Source of the DNA: Planctomycetaceae bacterium
Lineage (GTDB): Bacteria > Planctomycetota > Planctomycetia > Planctomycetales > Planctomycetaceae
Direction of reading: 5' to 3'
NCBI GenBank assembly: GCA_021732975.1
Contig: JAKFWC010000021.1
Span: 186,001 to 250,000 of the forward strand
Length of the DNA stretch: 64,000 bases
Shown: piece after piece, positions 8,512 to 16,306 of the stretch
Numbering within the stretch: the stretch's first letter is position 1
How the letters are laid out: every line of letters starts with the position of its first letter
Program-made: the position numbers and the translations under genes
The notes under the pieces: generated by a model
Databases searched by the model: none
The model's input: only the letters and a program-made list of their open reading frames with translations
Told to the model about the DNA's origin: nothing

Positions 8512-9051
8512 ATGTCATACGGCCCTACCCAACGCCAACAGCAGTGTGCCGTGCAAATCCGCTGGATGATCCGGCGGGACATGCCCGAAGTGCTGGACAT
8601 TGAACAGCAAAGCTTCGAGTTCGCCTGGACCGAAGAAGACTTCCTGTGCTGTCTCCGTCAACGGAACTGCATCGGGATGGTCGCGGAGCATCAGGAACGC
8701 ATCGTCGGCTTCATGATTTACGAACTGCTCAAATCGCAGTTGCACGTGTTAAACTTTGCCGTGGCTCCCTGGGCGCGGCGGATGGGCATCGGCGGCCAGA
8801 TGGTCGACAAGCTCATCCACAAGCTGGCTCAACAACGCCGCACAGAAATCCGTCTGGAAGTGCGGGAAGGCAATCTTCCCGCACAACTCTTTTTCAAGTC
8901 GCACGAATTCGCCGCGACGAATGTCCTCCGCGGACATTATGAAGACACCGCCGAAGACGCCTACGTGATGCGGTACCTGCTCGATCACACCGCGGAAACG
9001 ATCACGCCGTACGCCCCGAAGAATCGTATTTCGGAATACGAAGACGCGTGA
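8512..9051 (+). CDS. rimI: RimI-like N-acetyltransferase (GNAT)
   Basis: RimI-type GNAT enzymes acetylate the N-terminus of ribosomal protein S18 or other proteins with acetyl-CoA. The protein is 179 residues. The ATG at 8512 is supported by a near-perfect 'aaggagg' 7 bases upstream; the TTG at 8473 lacks one. The acetyl-CoA loop is seen as 'VAPWARRMGIGGQMVDKLI' (Q/R-x-x-G-x-G/A pattern), followed by 'EVREGNLPAQLFFKSHEF', which matches the RimI 'N-x-x-A-x-x-L/F-Y' region. It appears monocistronic, followed by a repeat element. The exact substrate is inference. Confidence 0.82.
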   Translation: MSYGPTQRQQQCAVQIRWMIRRDMPEVLDIEQQSFEFAWTEEDFLCCLRQRNCIGMVAEHQERIVGFMIYELLKSQLHVLNFAVAPWARRMGIGGQMVDKLIHKLAQQRRTEIRLEVREGNLPAQLFFKSHEFAATNVLRGHYEDTAEDAYVMRYLLDHTAETITPYAPKNRISEYEDA

Positions 9052-9069
9052 TCATCGCTAACAACTCCT

Positions 9070-9184
9070 CGTTCCCAGGCTCTGCCTGGGAACGTCGGGA
9101 TGCGAGGCTCTGCCTCGACGGATTTACGGATTCAGACGAGGCAGAGCCTCAGTGGAAGACGTTCCCAAGCGGAGCTTGGGAACG
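9070..9184. repeat. Composite palindromic repeat, copy 1 ('ggctctgcct' / 'gttccca')
   Basis: Four linked parts: palindrome 'cgttcccaggc/gcctgggaacg' (9070-9094), 'cgaggctctgcctcg' (9103-9117), 'gacgaggcagagcctc' (9135-9150), and palindrome 'cgttcccaagc/gcttgggaacg' (9160-9184). Copy 2 lies at 10556-10654 in the same orientation, so the pair flanks the arsC-aquaporin genes. Confidence 0.8.
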
Positions 9185-9280
9185 AAGAAAATTTGATTCT
9201 CGCGTGAGAGCCGGGTGAACCATCACCCGGCTTTCATCGTTGATGTCCGTCCCCAGCGCTCGCTGGCCGCTTTGCGGACA

Positions 9281-9709
9281 TCACCGCACACCGACATCCA
9301 TTCCCAGATCAACCAATAATTCGCGAACCTTCTGGCTAACGAGATCGCGCACGCCGCGAAATTCGTCCGGACCCATCTCGCGTGGATCGGGAATCTGCCA
9401 GTCCACCCGGCGCTCGGCTGCGATGAACGGGCACGCGTCTCCACACCCCATCGTCACCGTCGCGGCATACCCCGACTGTGGCACATCCTGCAACGATTTC
9501 GACGTGTGCTGCGTCAGGTCGTACCCCAACTCGGCCATCGCGGCGACGGCCTTCGGATTCACTTTTCCTGAGGGGCGCGAGCCCGCACTGTAGGCCTCGA
9601 CCCAGTCACCTCCATGAATTTGCGCGAAGGCCTGCGCCATCTGGCTGCGGTTGGAATTCTCAACGCAGACGAACAACACGCGAATGCGATTGGCCGATTC
9701 GTCACTCAT
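9281..9709 (-). CDS. arsC: Thioredoxin-coupled arsenate reductase
   Basis: It reduces arsenate to arsenite in the cytoplasm. The 142-residue protein has the low-molecular-weight tyrosine phosphatase fold. The catalytic CX5R loop is C15-VENSN-R21 ('FVCVENSNRS'), and C89/C93 in 'MGCGDACPF' match the redox cysteines that pass electrons to thioredoxin. The general-acid region is 'WQIPDPREM'. Its ATG overlaps the stop of the upstream aquaporin by 4 bases, so the two are translationally coupled; arsenite made here could leave through that channel, as proposed for AqpS-ArsC pairs in rhizobia. No arsR, arsB, acr3 or arsH is nearby. Confidence 0.9.
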   Translation of the reverse strand: MSDESANRIRVLFVCVENSNRSQMAQAFAQIHGGDWVEAYSAGSRPSGKVNPKAVAAMAELGYDLTQHTSKSLQDVPQSGYAATVTMGCGDACPFIAAERRVDWQIPDPREMGPDEFRGVRDLVSQKVRELLVDLGMDVGVR

Positions 9710-10455
9710 GTTTCACTCAATGGTAATAGTGGCGGCACATGCACCACCCGGTCTACAGGAATCGCCAGCAGCGCACCTAGCACCGGGGCGGTGAGATAAA
9801 TCCAGAGCAGATCCCAGTCGCCGATAAAGATCGCAGGAGCCAGCGACCGGGCCGGGTTCATCGATGCCCCGCTGATTGGTCCGCCGAAAATCGCTTCCAG
9901 GGCGATAACCGCCCCGACGACGATTCCCGCGGTAATTCCTTTTTCTTTCGATCCACGGGAAACCGAGAGCACAACGAACATCAAAATAAACGTCAGGGCG
10001 ATTTCCAGAAAGTAGGCCTGCCGCGATTCGACACTGGTTGGTTTGGCTTTGCCCCACGGTCGGGTCGCTCCGAAATTATGAGCTGCCAAATGAATGCTGA
10101 CAGCGGGCTTGCTGGGATCATTCATGAGAATCGTGCGCTGTGCGGAAGGAAACACGGCCCAGAGCAGTCCGCTCGCAATCGTGGCCCCCATGACCTGCGC
10201 GGCAATGTACGGTCCGACTTCACGCCATGGAAAGCGTCCGGCGGCGGCGAAGGCAATCGTCACCGCCGGATTGATGTGTGCCCCAGAGACTTCGCCGATG
10301 GTATAGATCATCGCCAGTACGACCAAACCAAACGTCAGACCGATGCCGACGTGCGTCACCGCCCCGCCGGTCATTTGATGAAATACGACCGCGCCGGTCC
10401 CGCAAAACACGAGAATCGCGGTGCCAATGACCTCTGCCAACAAACGCGCACGCAT
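9706..10455 (-). CDS. MIP-family aquaglyceroporin, likely arsenite channel
   Basis: A 249-residue membrane channel with six predicted spans and both NPA half-helices: 'SGAHINPAVT' (NPA at 62-64) and 'SGASMNPARS' (NPA at 200-202). Family members conduct water, glycerol or small neutral solutes, including arsenous acid. The 4-base overlap with arsC downstream points to arsenite efflux down its gradient, similar to AqpS of Sinorhizobium meliloti. That specificity is inferred from context, not from pore residues. It is first gene of the two-gene unit; the promoter should lie in the 10456-10684 gap, which also contains the second composite repeat. Confidence 0.88.
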   Translation of the reverse strand: MRARLLAEVIGTAILVFCGTGAVVFHQMTGGAVTHVGIGLTFGLVVLAMIYTIGEVSGAHINPAVTIAFAAAGRFPWREVGPYIAAQVMGATIASGLLWAVFPSAQRTILMNDPSKPAVSIHLAAHNFGATRPWGKAKPTSVESRQAYFLEIALTFILMFVVLSVSRGSKEKGITAGIVVGAVIALEAIFGGPISGASMNPARSLAPAIFIGDWDLLWIYLTAPVLGALLAIPVDRVVHVPPLLPLSET

Positions 10456-10555
10456 GCCGGGCTACCTCTTGGAAAGACGAGCAGCCTACCGCGTCGCGCA
10501 GGGAAATGGCATTCACTGAATCTTCACAGTGCCGACGGACCATTCACCATTAGTT

Positions 10556-10654
10556 CTCAGGCTCTGCCTGAGAGCGTCCAGATCGACGGATTGCATGCGG
10601 AGAAGACGAGGCAGAGCCTCGGGAGAAGACGTTCCCAAGCGGAGCTTGGGAACG
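10556..10654. repeat. Composite palindromic repeat, copy 2
   Basis: Same part order as copy 1: 'ctcaggctctgcctgag' (10556-10572), 'gacgaggcagagcctc' (10605-10620) and palindrome 'cgttcccaagc/gcttgggaacg' (10630-10654). It lies between the aquaporin start and the DUF1501 stop. Confidence 0.8.
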
Positions 10655-10684
10655 AGGATTCCAAACGGGAATTCCCTTCAACGA

Positions 10685-12001
10685 TCAAATCAACTCGGTA
10701 ATCAACTGCCGTTCGTCTGCGAGGAATTGCGGGCGGCCGTTGTTGTCGGCGATGGTGACCGAGTTGGCGTCGATGCCGAGCTGGTGATAGATCGTGTGGA
10801 ACACACTTTGAATGTGGAGCGGGCGTTCAACCGGTTCTTCACCATTGCGGGATGTTTTGCCAATCATCTGACCGTGCCGCAGACCGCCGCCGGCGAGGAA
10901 GAAGAACGACGCCCGTGGCCAGTGATCGCGACCGGCACCACCATTGACCCGCGGCGTGCGGCCGAACTCGCCGGACATCATGATAATCGTTGAATCGAGC
11001 AATCCGTGAGCATCGAGGTCATCGATGAGTGCCGACAAGGCAACATCGAGCGGCGGCAGCATCCGGCGCATCGCATTAAAATTATCACCGTGGGTATCCC
11101 AACCGCCCCAGGAGAACGACACGCAGCGCGAACCGGCCTGAATCAACCGGCGGGCGAGAACGAAGCGTGTGTTTTCGTTCCAATGCGCGACATTGTTCTT
11201 GATGCCGTAACGCTGCATGTGCCGCGGGTCTTCGTTGCGGAGATCGAGCGACTTGGCGAGTTCTCCCGAGGTGACGATGCCAACCGCCCGCTGGTTGAAA
11301 CTGTCCATCGCCGACATCATCCCTGCGCCGTCAACGTCCCGGCGGATGCGGTCCAACCCGGAGAGCAGGGACTGCCGGTCTTCCAGACGCGACAGGCTGA
11401 CACGACCATCGAGGGTGAGACTGCGGCGGCCTTCACTTTCCGGACGGAAGCCGGCATGGATGGGGCCAAGAAAGCCGGTCTTCGTCCAACCGGTGAGGTC
11501 GACGAAGGTTGGTGCGGCTCCCTTGGGTGTGTGCTGCGATTGGCCCCACAGCTTCGACATCACCGAACCGATGCCCGGGCGGCCACCCATTGTACGCAGT
11601 GATTGCTCCGACCAGCCGGAATCCGACTGTTGCGGCGCGTGTTCATCTCGGAGACCGGTAATGGACCGAATCACCGAGAACTGATCCCCGCGCTGTGCCA
11701 GCTTCGGCAGCAGTTCGCCAATTTCCATCCCCGGAACGTTGGTGGGTATCGGCTGGAATTCACCGCGGAATTCGCGTGGGGCTTTCGGTTTCAGGTCGAA
11801 CGTGTCCATGTGGGTCGGACCGCCGGCCAGATAGATATTGATGATCGATTTACCAGTCGCGCGCGATCCCGCTTGTGCTTCGGCTCGCAGCAGCTTCGGC
11901 AACGTGAGTCCGCCGAGTGCCAATCCGCCAATGGTGAAGAAGTCGCGTCGGGAAACGCGATCGCAGAAAGTCCCTTGGTTTCCACCCCACAGATTCAGCA
12001 T
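10685..12001 (-). CDS. DUF1501 secreted sulfatase-like protein
   Basis: A 438-residue member of DUF1501, a family very common in planctomycetes and distantly related to the alkaline-phosphatase/sulfatase superfamily; no reaction is established. A Tat signal opens the protein ('VSRRDFFTIGGLALGGLTLP'). Seen motifs include 'NIYLAGGPTHMDTFD', 'FSWGGWDTHGDN' and 'GEFGRTPRVN', all family-typical. DUF1501 genes usually follow a DUF1549/DUF1553 cytochrome-like gene; here none is adjacent, so this copy stands alone. The start at 12001 ('MLNLWGG') is the usual DUF1501 N-terminus. Confidence 0.9.
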   Translation of the reverse strand: MLNLWGGNQGTFCDRVSRRDFFTIGGLALGGLTLPKLLRAEAQAGSRATGKSIINIYLAGGPTHMDTFDLKPKAPREFRGEFQPIPTNVPGMEIGELLPKLAQRGDQFSVIRSITGLRDEHAPQQSDSGWSEQSLRTMGGRPGIGSVMSKLWGQSQHTPKGAAPTFVDLTGWTKTGFLGPIHAGFRPESEGRRSLTLDGRVSLSRLEDRQSLLSGLDRIRRDVDGAGMMSAMDSFNQRAVGIVTSGELAKSLDLRNEDPRHMQRYGIKNNVAHWNENTRFVLARRLIQAGSRCVSFSWGGWDTHGDNFNAMRRMLPPLDVALSALIDDLDAHGLLDSTIIMMSGEFGRTPRVNGGAGRDHWPRASFFFLAGGGLRHGQMIGKTSRNGEEPVERPLHIQSVFHTIYHQLGIDANSVTIADNNGRPQFLADERQLITELI

Positions 12002-12143
12002 GGGTCGCGCTCCCGTGAATCAAGACATACTGTCGACGGACTCATCCCGTAGTCTAATCGGCCGCGGAAACAAATCAAGGCGCGTTGATTGGTGGTTCTA
12101 CCAGCGGAATCGGGAATTTGGTGAATGACAATCCGGTCTTAGT

Positions 12144-12162
12144 CCCCGGTCAATGACCGGGG
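12144..12162 (-). terminator. Hairpin downstream of the M16 gene pair
   Basis: 'ccccggt' and 'accgggg' around 'caatg', about 50 bases past the minus-strand M16 stop. No T-run follows, so termination is only possible. Confidence 0.35.
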
Positions 12163-12211
12163 GGAGACGATCCGTACTGGGGGGATTCTGCGAAGCGGCA
12201 AGCGGGTGATG

Positions 12212-13444
12212 CTACCACTCGATGGCGGTGTTCGGACCAACACCGACCACCGTTTGTAATGTCAGTGGGAAGTGATCGAGCAAACTCCGCATCGATTCGA
12301 CTGTGATGCTGCGTAGTTCTTCGAGGTCGGTTTCCACGCTGCGGTACTCGCGACGGGTGAGCCAGTCGCCACCGAGTTGGCCGAGGCGGCCCATGGGGCG
12401 CTCGGCCCGCAACACGAGGCGTGTGGCCAGTTTTGTCTTGGCGACTTCGAGTTCTTCCACGGTGACGCCATCACGGTTCACGGCGGCGAAGACACGATCG
12501 ATCGCTGCGAGATTCGATGCGGTCTGCTCGGGTTCGCCGCTGAGAAATGTGAGAAACGCCCCGGTCCCTTCAAACTCGTGAAAATTGATCTCCGCGGCGT
12601 CGGCGTCTCCCGAGTCCACAATTTCCCAGAACAACCGGCTGTTGGAATCGTCACCGACGATGATCGACAACACCTCTGCGGCAAATCGACGGGGATCGCT
12701 TGACGACGGTGCGGGGCAGAAACCGACGACCGTCTGCTGTTGCAGATGCGGCCGCGTCATCCATAAGCGATGCGGCTGCGTGATGGCGGGCGTCACCAAT
12801 CGGTCTGCACCACCCGCGGGCCAATGGCCGCAGTGTTCGTTGGCCAACTCGATGATCGTCGGCCAGTCGAACTTTCCCGCGACGGCGAGCACGATATTTC
12901 CCGCGGCATAGCGGGCGCGGTGATAGTCGCACATCTGCGTCGATGTCAGTGCTCCCACGGATTCACGACTGCCGAGGACCGTTTGTCCCAGCGGATGTCC
13001 GGAGAAGTGCTGCTGCATGGCGTGATCGTAAGCGACGTACGTCGGTTGATCGTCGTACATGCCGATCTCTTCGAGAATCACCTGCTTCTCAGTATCGAAA
13101 TCACTCTCGCGCAACGCTGGAAAGAGAATCGCCGACTGCACGGCGAACGTCTCTGGCAGATACTCCGGCAAGACCGCGGCGTAGAACATCGTGATCTCTT
13201 CGCTGGTCGAAGCGTTGTAGTTTGCCCCGACTTCATCGAACAGCCGGTTCACATCTTCCGCGGAGTATTTGTCCGTTCCTTTGAACACCATGTGTTCGAG
13301 GAAGTGGCTGACGCCGTTGACCTCGGGCGTCTCATCGCGCGCCCCGGCTCGTACAAAGAAACCGAACGCCACGCTCTGCGCCTGCGGAATGTCTTCGCCG
13401 ACGAGATGCAGGCCGTTGTCGAGAATCGTGTGATGAAACGTCAC
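12212..13444 (-). CDS. M16 zinc metallopeptidase, catalytically competent subunit
   Basis: A pitrilysin/insulinase-family peptidase, 410 residues, similar in size to the beta subunit of mitochondrial processing peptidase. The inverted zinc motif HxxEH is present as H47-F-L-E50-H51, and the distal glutamate falls in 'EKQVILEEIGMYDDQP' (~residues 113-128). Usual roles are cleavage of oligopeptides or unfolded proteins. No signal peptide is seen. The gene just upstream (13559-14791) encodes a homologue without the motif, which suggests a heterodimer like PqqF-type or MPP alpha/beta pairs. A repeat occupies the short gap between them. Confidence 0.9.
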   Translation of the reverse strand: MTFHHTILDNGLHLVGEDIPQAQSVAFGFFVRAGARDETPEVNGVSHFLEHMVFKGTDKYSAEDVNRLFDEVGANYNASTSEEITMFYAAVLPEYLPETFAVQSAILFPALRESDFDTEKQVILEEIGMYDDQPTYVAYDHAMQQHFSGHPLGQTVLGSRESVGALTSTQMCDYHRARYAAGNIVLAVAGKFDWPTIIELANEHCGHWPAGGADRLVTPAITQPHRLWMTRPHLQQQTVVGFCPAPSSSDPRRFAAEVLSIIVGDDSNSRLFWEIVDSGDADAAEINFHEFEGTGAFLTFLSGEPEQTASNLAAIDRVFAAVNRDGVTVEELEVAKTKLATRLVLRAERPMGRLGQLGGDWLTRREYRSVETDLEELRSITVESMRSLLDHFPLTLQTVVGVGPNTAIEW

Positions 13445-13499
13445 GGGGAACTCGGGGTGGTTGATGGATGATGGTCTATGGCTTATGGACGGACTTTCT

Positions 13500-13546
13500 C
13501 GTTCCCATGCTCCGCGTGGGAACGCACGGCCGAGACGCTCCGCGTC
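13500..13546. repeat. 'gttccca' palindrome with 'gacgctccgcgtc' partner
   Basis: Palindrome 'cgttcccatgc/gcgtgggaacg' at 13500-13524 followed by 'gagacgctccgcgtc' at 13532-13546. It lies inside the gap between the two M16 genes. Confidence 0.7.
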
Positions 13547-13558
13547 GCCGATGGCTGT

Positions 13559-14791
13559 TTACGTCTTCAATGCTGTCGGTCCAATGGTCACGATGGTCGG
13601 TTCGGTCAATGGAAATCGCTTCACATAATCGACCACTTGCTCCGGGGTCAGTGCCGCGATTCGTTGTTGCACTTCATCTAGGCTCGTCACGCGGCCGAGG
13701 TGATACCAGTCGCGGGCAATCGCACCGGCCCGGGCCGAAGACGATTCCTGCTGCATCACCAGCGCACTCTTGGCAAGGGCTTGCGAGCGTTTCAGTTCTT
13801 CCGGGGTGATGCCGTCACGCAGGCGGGCTAATTCGGCGAGCATCACGTCGAGTGTTTCCTGAGCGCGTTCATTGGTCGTGCCGGCGTAACACAGAATGGC
13901 CCCGCTGTCACGGAGCGTGCTCAAAGTCGCATAGACCGAATAGACCAGTCCGCGTTTTTCCCGCACTTCGGTGAAGAGCCGCGAACTCATGCCGCCGCTG
14001 AGGACGCTGACCGCCGCCCAGGCGGCATAGTAATCGGGATCGCGATACGCCACGGCGGGGAACGCCAGGCCGATCTGCGTCTGCTGGGCTTCCGCGTGCA
14101 GATGGGCGAACCGTTCGCCGCGCGGACCGGCCGTTAACAACGGGGCGGCGGGCGTATTCCAGCTGTCGAACGCCGCGCGGGCTGCGGTAACGGCGTCCTC
14201 AAACGTGACCCGTCCCGCAATCCCGAGAATCGCATTCGCTGGACAGATTGTCCGTGTAAAATGAGATCTGACAGCGTCCGGTGTCAGCGTTTCCACATCT
14301 TTGACCGAACCTTCCGGCGGTTGATTCCACGGCGACGGATAGCACCGACGTACGAGTTCCAGCATCACCTTCTGCCGGGGCTCATCTTCGATGGCTTGCA
14401 ACTCGTGCATCACCGAGGCGATGGATGGCTCAAACTCATCGTCGACCAACAGCGGAGCCCGCAGCATGTCGCCGGTGAGTTGCATCGACCCCGCGAGTTT
14501 CTCCGGCAGACAGACGCCGCCGAAGGACATCTGCGAGGCCGAGACCTGTTCCGTATGCTGGAAGCCGAGCCGGTCGAGTGCCATCGAGAACGCGCGGTTG
14601 TCGCGATCGCCGGCTCCGCGGGTCATCCAGTCACACAGGACTGAAGCCATCCCGCTGCCACCACTGGGGTCGTACGCACTCCCAGCGGGCACCCACAAGG
14701 AAAACGCGGTCGATTGAACCTCGGGAAGCGATTCAACGATGACCGTGAGGCCGTTATCGAGCCGCGTCGAGCGCACGGAAGGTGAAGTCAT
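13559..14791 (-). CDS. M16-family peptidase-like protein without zinc motif
   Basis: A 410-residue M16 homologue, equal in length to its downstream partner. At the position where the partner has HFLEH, this protein reads 'GMASVLCDWMTRG' (residues 47-59), so the zinc ligands and catalytic glutamate are gone. It keeps the family C-terminal block with 'FAHLHAEAQQTQIGLAFPA' and 'SSRLFTEVREKRGL', which lines the substrate chamber in paired M16 proteins. The likely role is the non-catalytic half of an M16 heterodimer with the product of 12212-13444. It is first in the two-gene unit. Confidence 0.87.
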   Translation of the reverse strand: MTSPSVRSTRLDNGLTVIVESLPEVQSTAFSLWVPAGSAYDPSGGSGMASVLCDWMTRGAGDRDNRAFSMALDRLGFQHTEQVSASQMSFGGVCLPEKLAGSMQLTGDMLRAPLLVDDEFEPSIASVMHELQAIEDEPRQKVMLELVRRCYPSPWNQPPEGSVKDVETLTPDAVRSHFTRTICPANAILGIAGRVTFEDAVTAARAAFDSWNTPAAPLLTAGPRGERFAHLHAEAQQTQIGLAFPAVAYRDPDYYAAWAAVSVLSGGMSSRLFTEVREKRGLVYSVYATLSTLRDSGAILCYAGTTNERAQETLDVMLAELARLRDGITPEELKRSQALAKSALVMQQESSSARAGAIARDWYHLGRVTSLDEVQQRIAALTPEQVVDYVKRFPLTEPTIVTIGPTALKT

Positions 14792-14939
14792 CCAGAAACC
14801 ATGATGTCAGAAGTCGAACCGGATCAAGCGATTCAGTATGTCAGAAACTTCCGACCGCGACCACTCTTCCGCTTGCGGTTTCGCGCCCCGTCCTGATCCG
14901 CTGCGTGATGGCCGACTTCCAGCAATCTCCCAGAATCCT

Positions 14940-15275
14940 TCACAGAATTGGTATCTGATGAACAATGATCGTTCCGAACGCGACCAATCCCGTCACCATC
15001 GCCAAAATGCGGAGAAGTTGCCGTGAGAAGTGAAACCGCTCCGTTCCGGTCCAGAAGAAATGGACGTGGAGAAACATGGCGAGCGCCAGCAGGGTGATCG
15101 CAAAGGTGGTGACATCGCTCCCTTGCAGACGCAGCCCACCATGTCGTCCGGGCAGTCGCACGGCCGTTCGTGTGGATGCCACCATCGCCGCGCCGGTCAA
15201 CACCACCGGCGTGGCGACTCCCCATCCGTACCGATTCCCATGATCCGGCAACGGATCTTCTTCCAGTTCGAGCAT
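14940..15275 (-). CDS. Small membrane protein of unknown family
   Basis: 111 residues with an acidic N-terminus ('MLELEEDPLPDHGN') and about three hydrophobic segments ('TPVVLTGAAMVA', 'TTFAITLLALAMFLHVHFFW', 'LRILAMVTGLVAFGTIIV'). No domain was recognised. It lies upstream of the M16 pair on the same strand with a 148-base gap, and downstream of the YbjQ gene, so it may be separately transcribed. Hydrophobicity pattern and intact start support a real gene. Confidence 0.6.
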   Translation of the reverse strand: MLELEEDPLPDHGNRYGWGVATPVVLTGAAMVASTRTAVRLPGRHGGLRLQGSDVTTFAITLLALAMFLHVHFFWTGTERFHFSRQLLRILAMVTGLVAFGTIIVHQIPIL

Positions 15276-15350
15276 GGCGTTTCTCTCGGCGAGAACTGTT
15301 GATCACGGTCGTGATAACGTCGCTAAGAGGGCGTTGGATCACACGGTCAT

Positions 15351-15442
15351 GGGTGGCTGGCGTCGGAGCCCGCGACGACCCAGAGACGGAGTGACAACGG
15401 AAGCATCCACTGGGGCGGTGAAGACTTCACCCCAGCCACCCG
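15351..15442. repeat. 'gggtggctgg' inverted repeat
   Basis: 'gggtggctgg' (15351-15360) pairs with 'ccagccaccc' (15433-15442), with an inner 'ggtgaagtc'-like partner 'gtgaagacttcac' near 15419-15431. It sits just past the YbjQ stop. Confidence 0.55.
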
Positions 15443-15455
15443 ATCGTGATGTGAT

Positions 15456-15779
15456 TTACGATTGCACCAATTTGACGGCGGTTCCATAGGCCAGAACTTC
15501 GGTGGTGGCCTGGGCGAATTCGGTGGCGTCATAGCGCATGCCAATAATGGCGTCCGCGCCGAGAGCCTGTGCGTGCTGGACCATGCGGTCATATGCGTCC
15601 TGCCGAGCCTGATCGCACACCCGCGCATACGATTCGATATTGCCGCCCACGATCTGTTTCAGACCGCCCATGATCCCCTGCCCAATGCTCGGCGACCGTA
15701 CGATCACCCCGCGGACCACACTTAGAAACTCCGCAATCCGATAGCCCGGCACATCATTCCCCGTCGTCACAATCATCAC
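15456..15779 (-). CDS. YbjQ/UPF0145-family protein
   Basis: A 107-residue member of the YbjQ family (UPF0145, sometimes called a putative heavy-metal-binding domain), thought to form homopentamers; function is not established. Family blocks seen are 'TTGNDVPGYRIAE', 'VRGVIVRSPS', 'ARQDAYDRMVQHAQALGADAI' (20 residues or fewer each) and 'MRYDATEF'. No signal peptide. It could start at either of two adjacent methionines. It is not in an obvious operon. Confidence 0.85.
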   Translation of the reverse strand: MMIVTTGNDVPGYRIAEFLSVVRGVIVRSPSIGQGIMGGLKQIVGGNIESYARVCDQARQDAYDRMVQHAQALGADAIIGMRYDATEFAQATTEVLAYGTAVKLVQS

Positions 15780-16189
15780 TGGCCTCCGTTGATCTCATGT
15801 AGCTTGAAGCGCGCGGTACGGTTCGCTACTCACGGATTGGAGAACGCATTCCAGTGAGAATGGATCACGACAGGCGGCGATTTGTCATCGGCAGCCGGGT
15901 TGATCTTGGCGGGATCGTACCAGCCGCCGTCATTCCATTTACCGAAGGATGGTTTTCTGGTCACGGGTGCCGAGCGCTCGCGGCCATTCTACGTTCCCGC
16001 GGTGGCGGACGCATCCAGAATCTGTGAACGGGACGTTCAGATCCTTCTTGTTTTGTCACTGAATCTCAGAACATAATCACCAGGCGTGCCAAACGGGGTG
16101 CCAACAAGTTCTGTGCGTCCAGCGTGGAAGTGGTCGTCGTTTCGGACTTCGGGACGAGGTGTCTCTGTGCTGGTCGAAGGGGTACGTCC
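15780..16189. other. Intergenic region (410 bases) before the LEPR-type gene
   Basis: No credible gene on either strand. 'cgaagggg' at 16175-16182 is a good ribosome-binding site for the ATG at 16190. Confidence 0.5.
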
Positions 16190-16270
16190 ATGGCGATGTT
16201 GTGGTTGGACCGTTTGCAGCGCGGCTATTCCCGCGGTTTTCAGCAGACTTCTTCCGGTTGCTGTCCATGA
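16190..16270 (+). pseudogene. Apparent N-terminal segment of the LEPR-type protein, ended by TGA
   Basis: An ATG at 16190 with 'aagggg' 7 bases upstream opens 26 codons beginning 'MAMLWLDRLQRGYSRG' and stops at TGA 16268-16270. The same frame then stays open through 16307 to 17659 without another stop. A short basic leader before the LEPR-like motif is what planctomycete proteins of this type usually have, so this looks like the true start of the downstream gene cut off by one nonsense codon (CGA to TGA would restore arginine). Confidence 0.55.
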
Positions 16271-16306
16271 CCGCGCTCCACCGCTCATGCCTCCACCATT
16301 ACCGAG

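Noticed and set aside
9070..9184. Possible CRISPR array
   Set aside because: The repeated parts are palindromes of different lengths with no regular spacers and no cas genes nearby.
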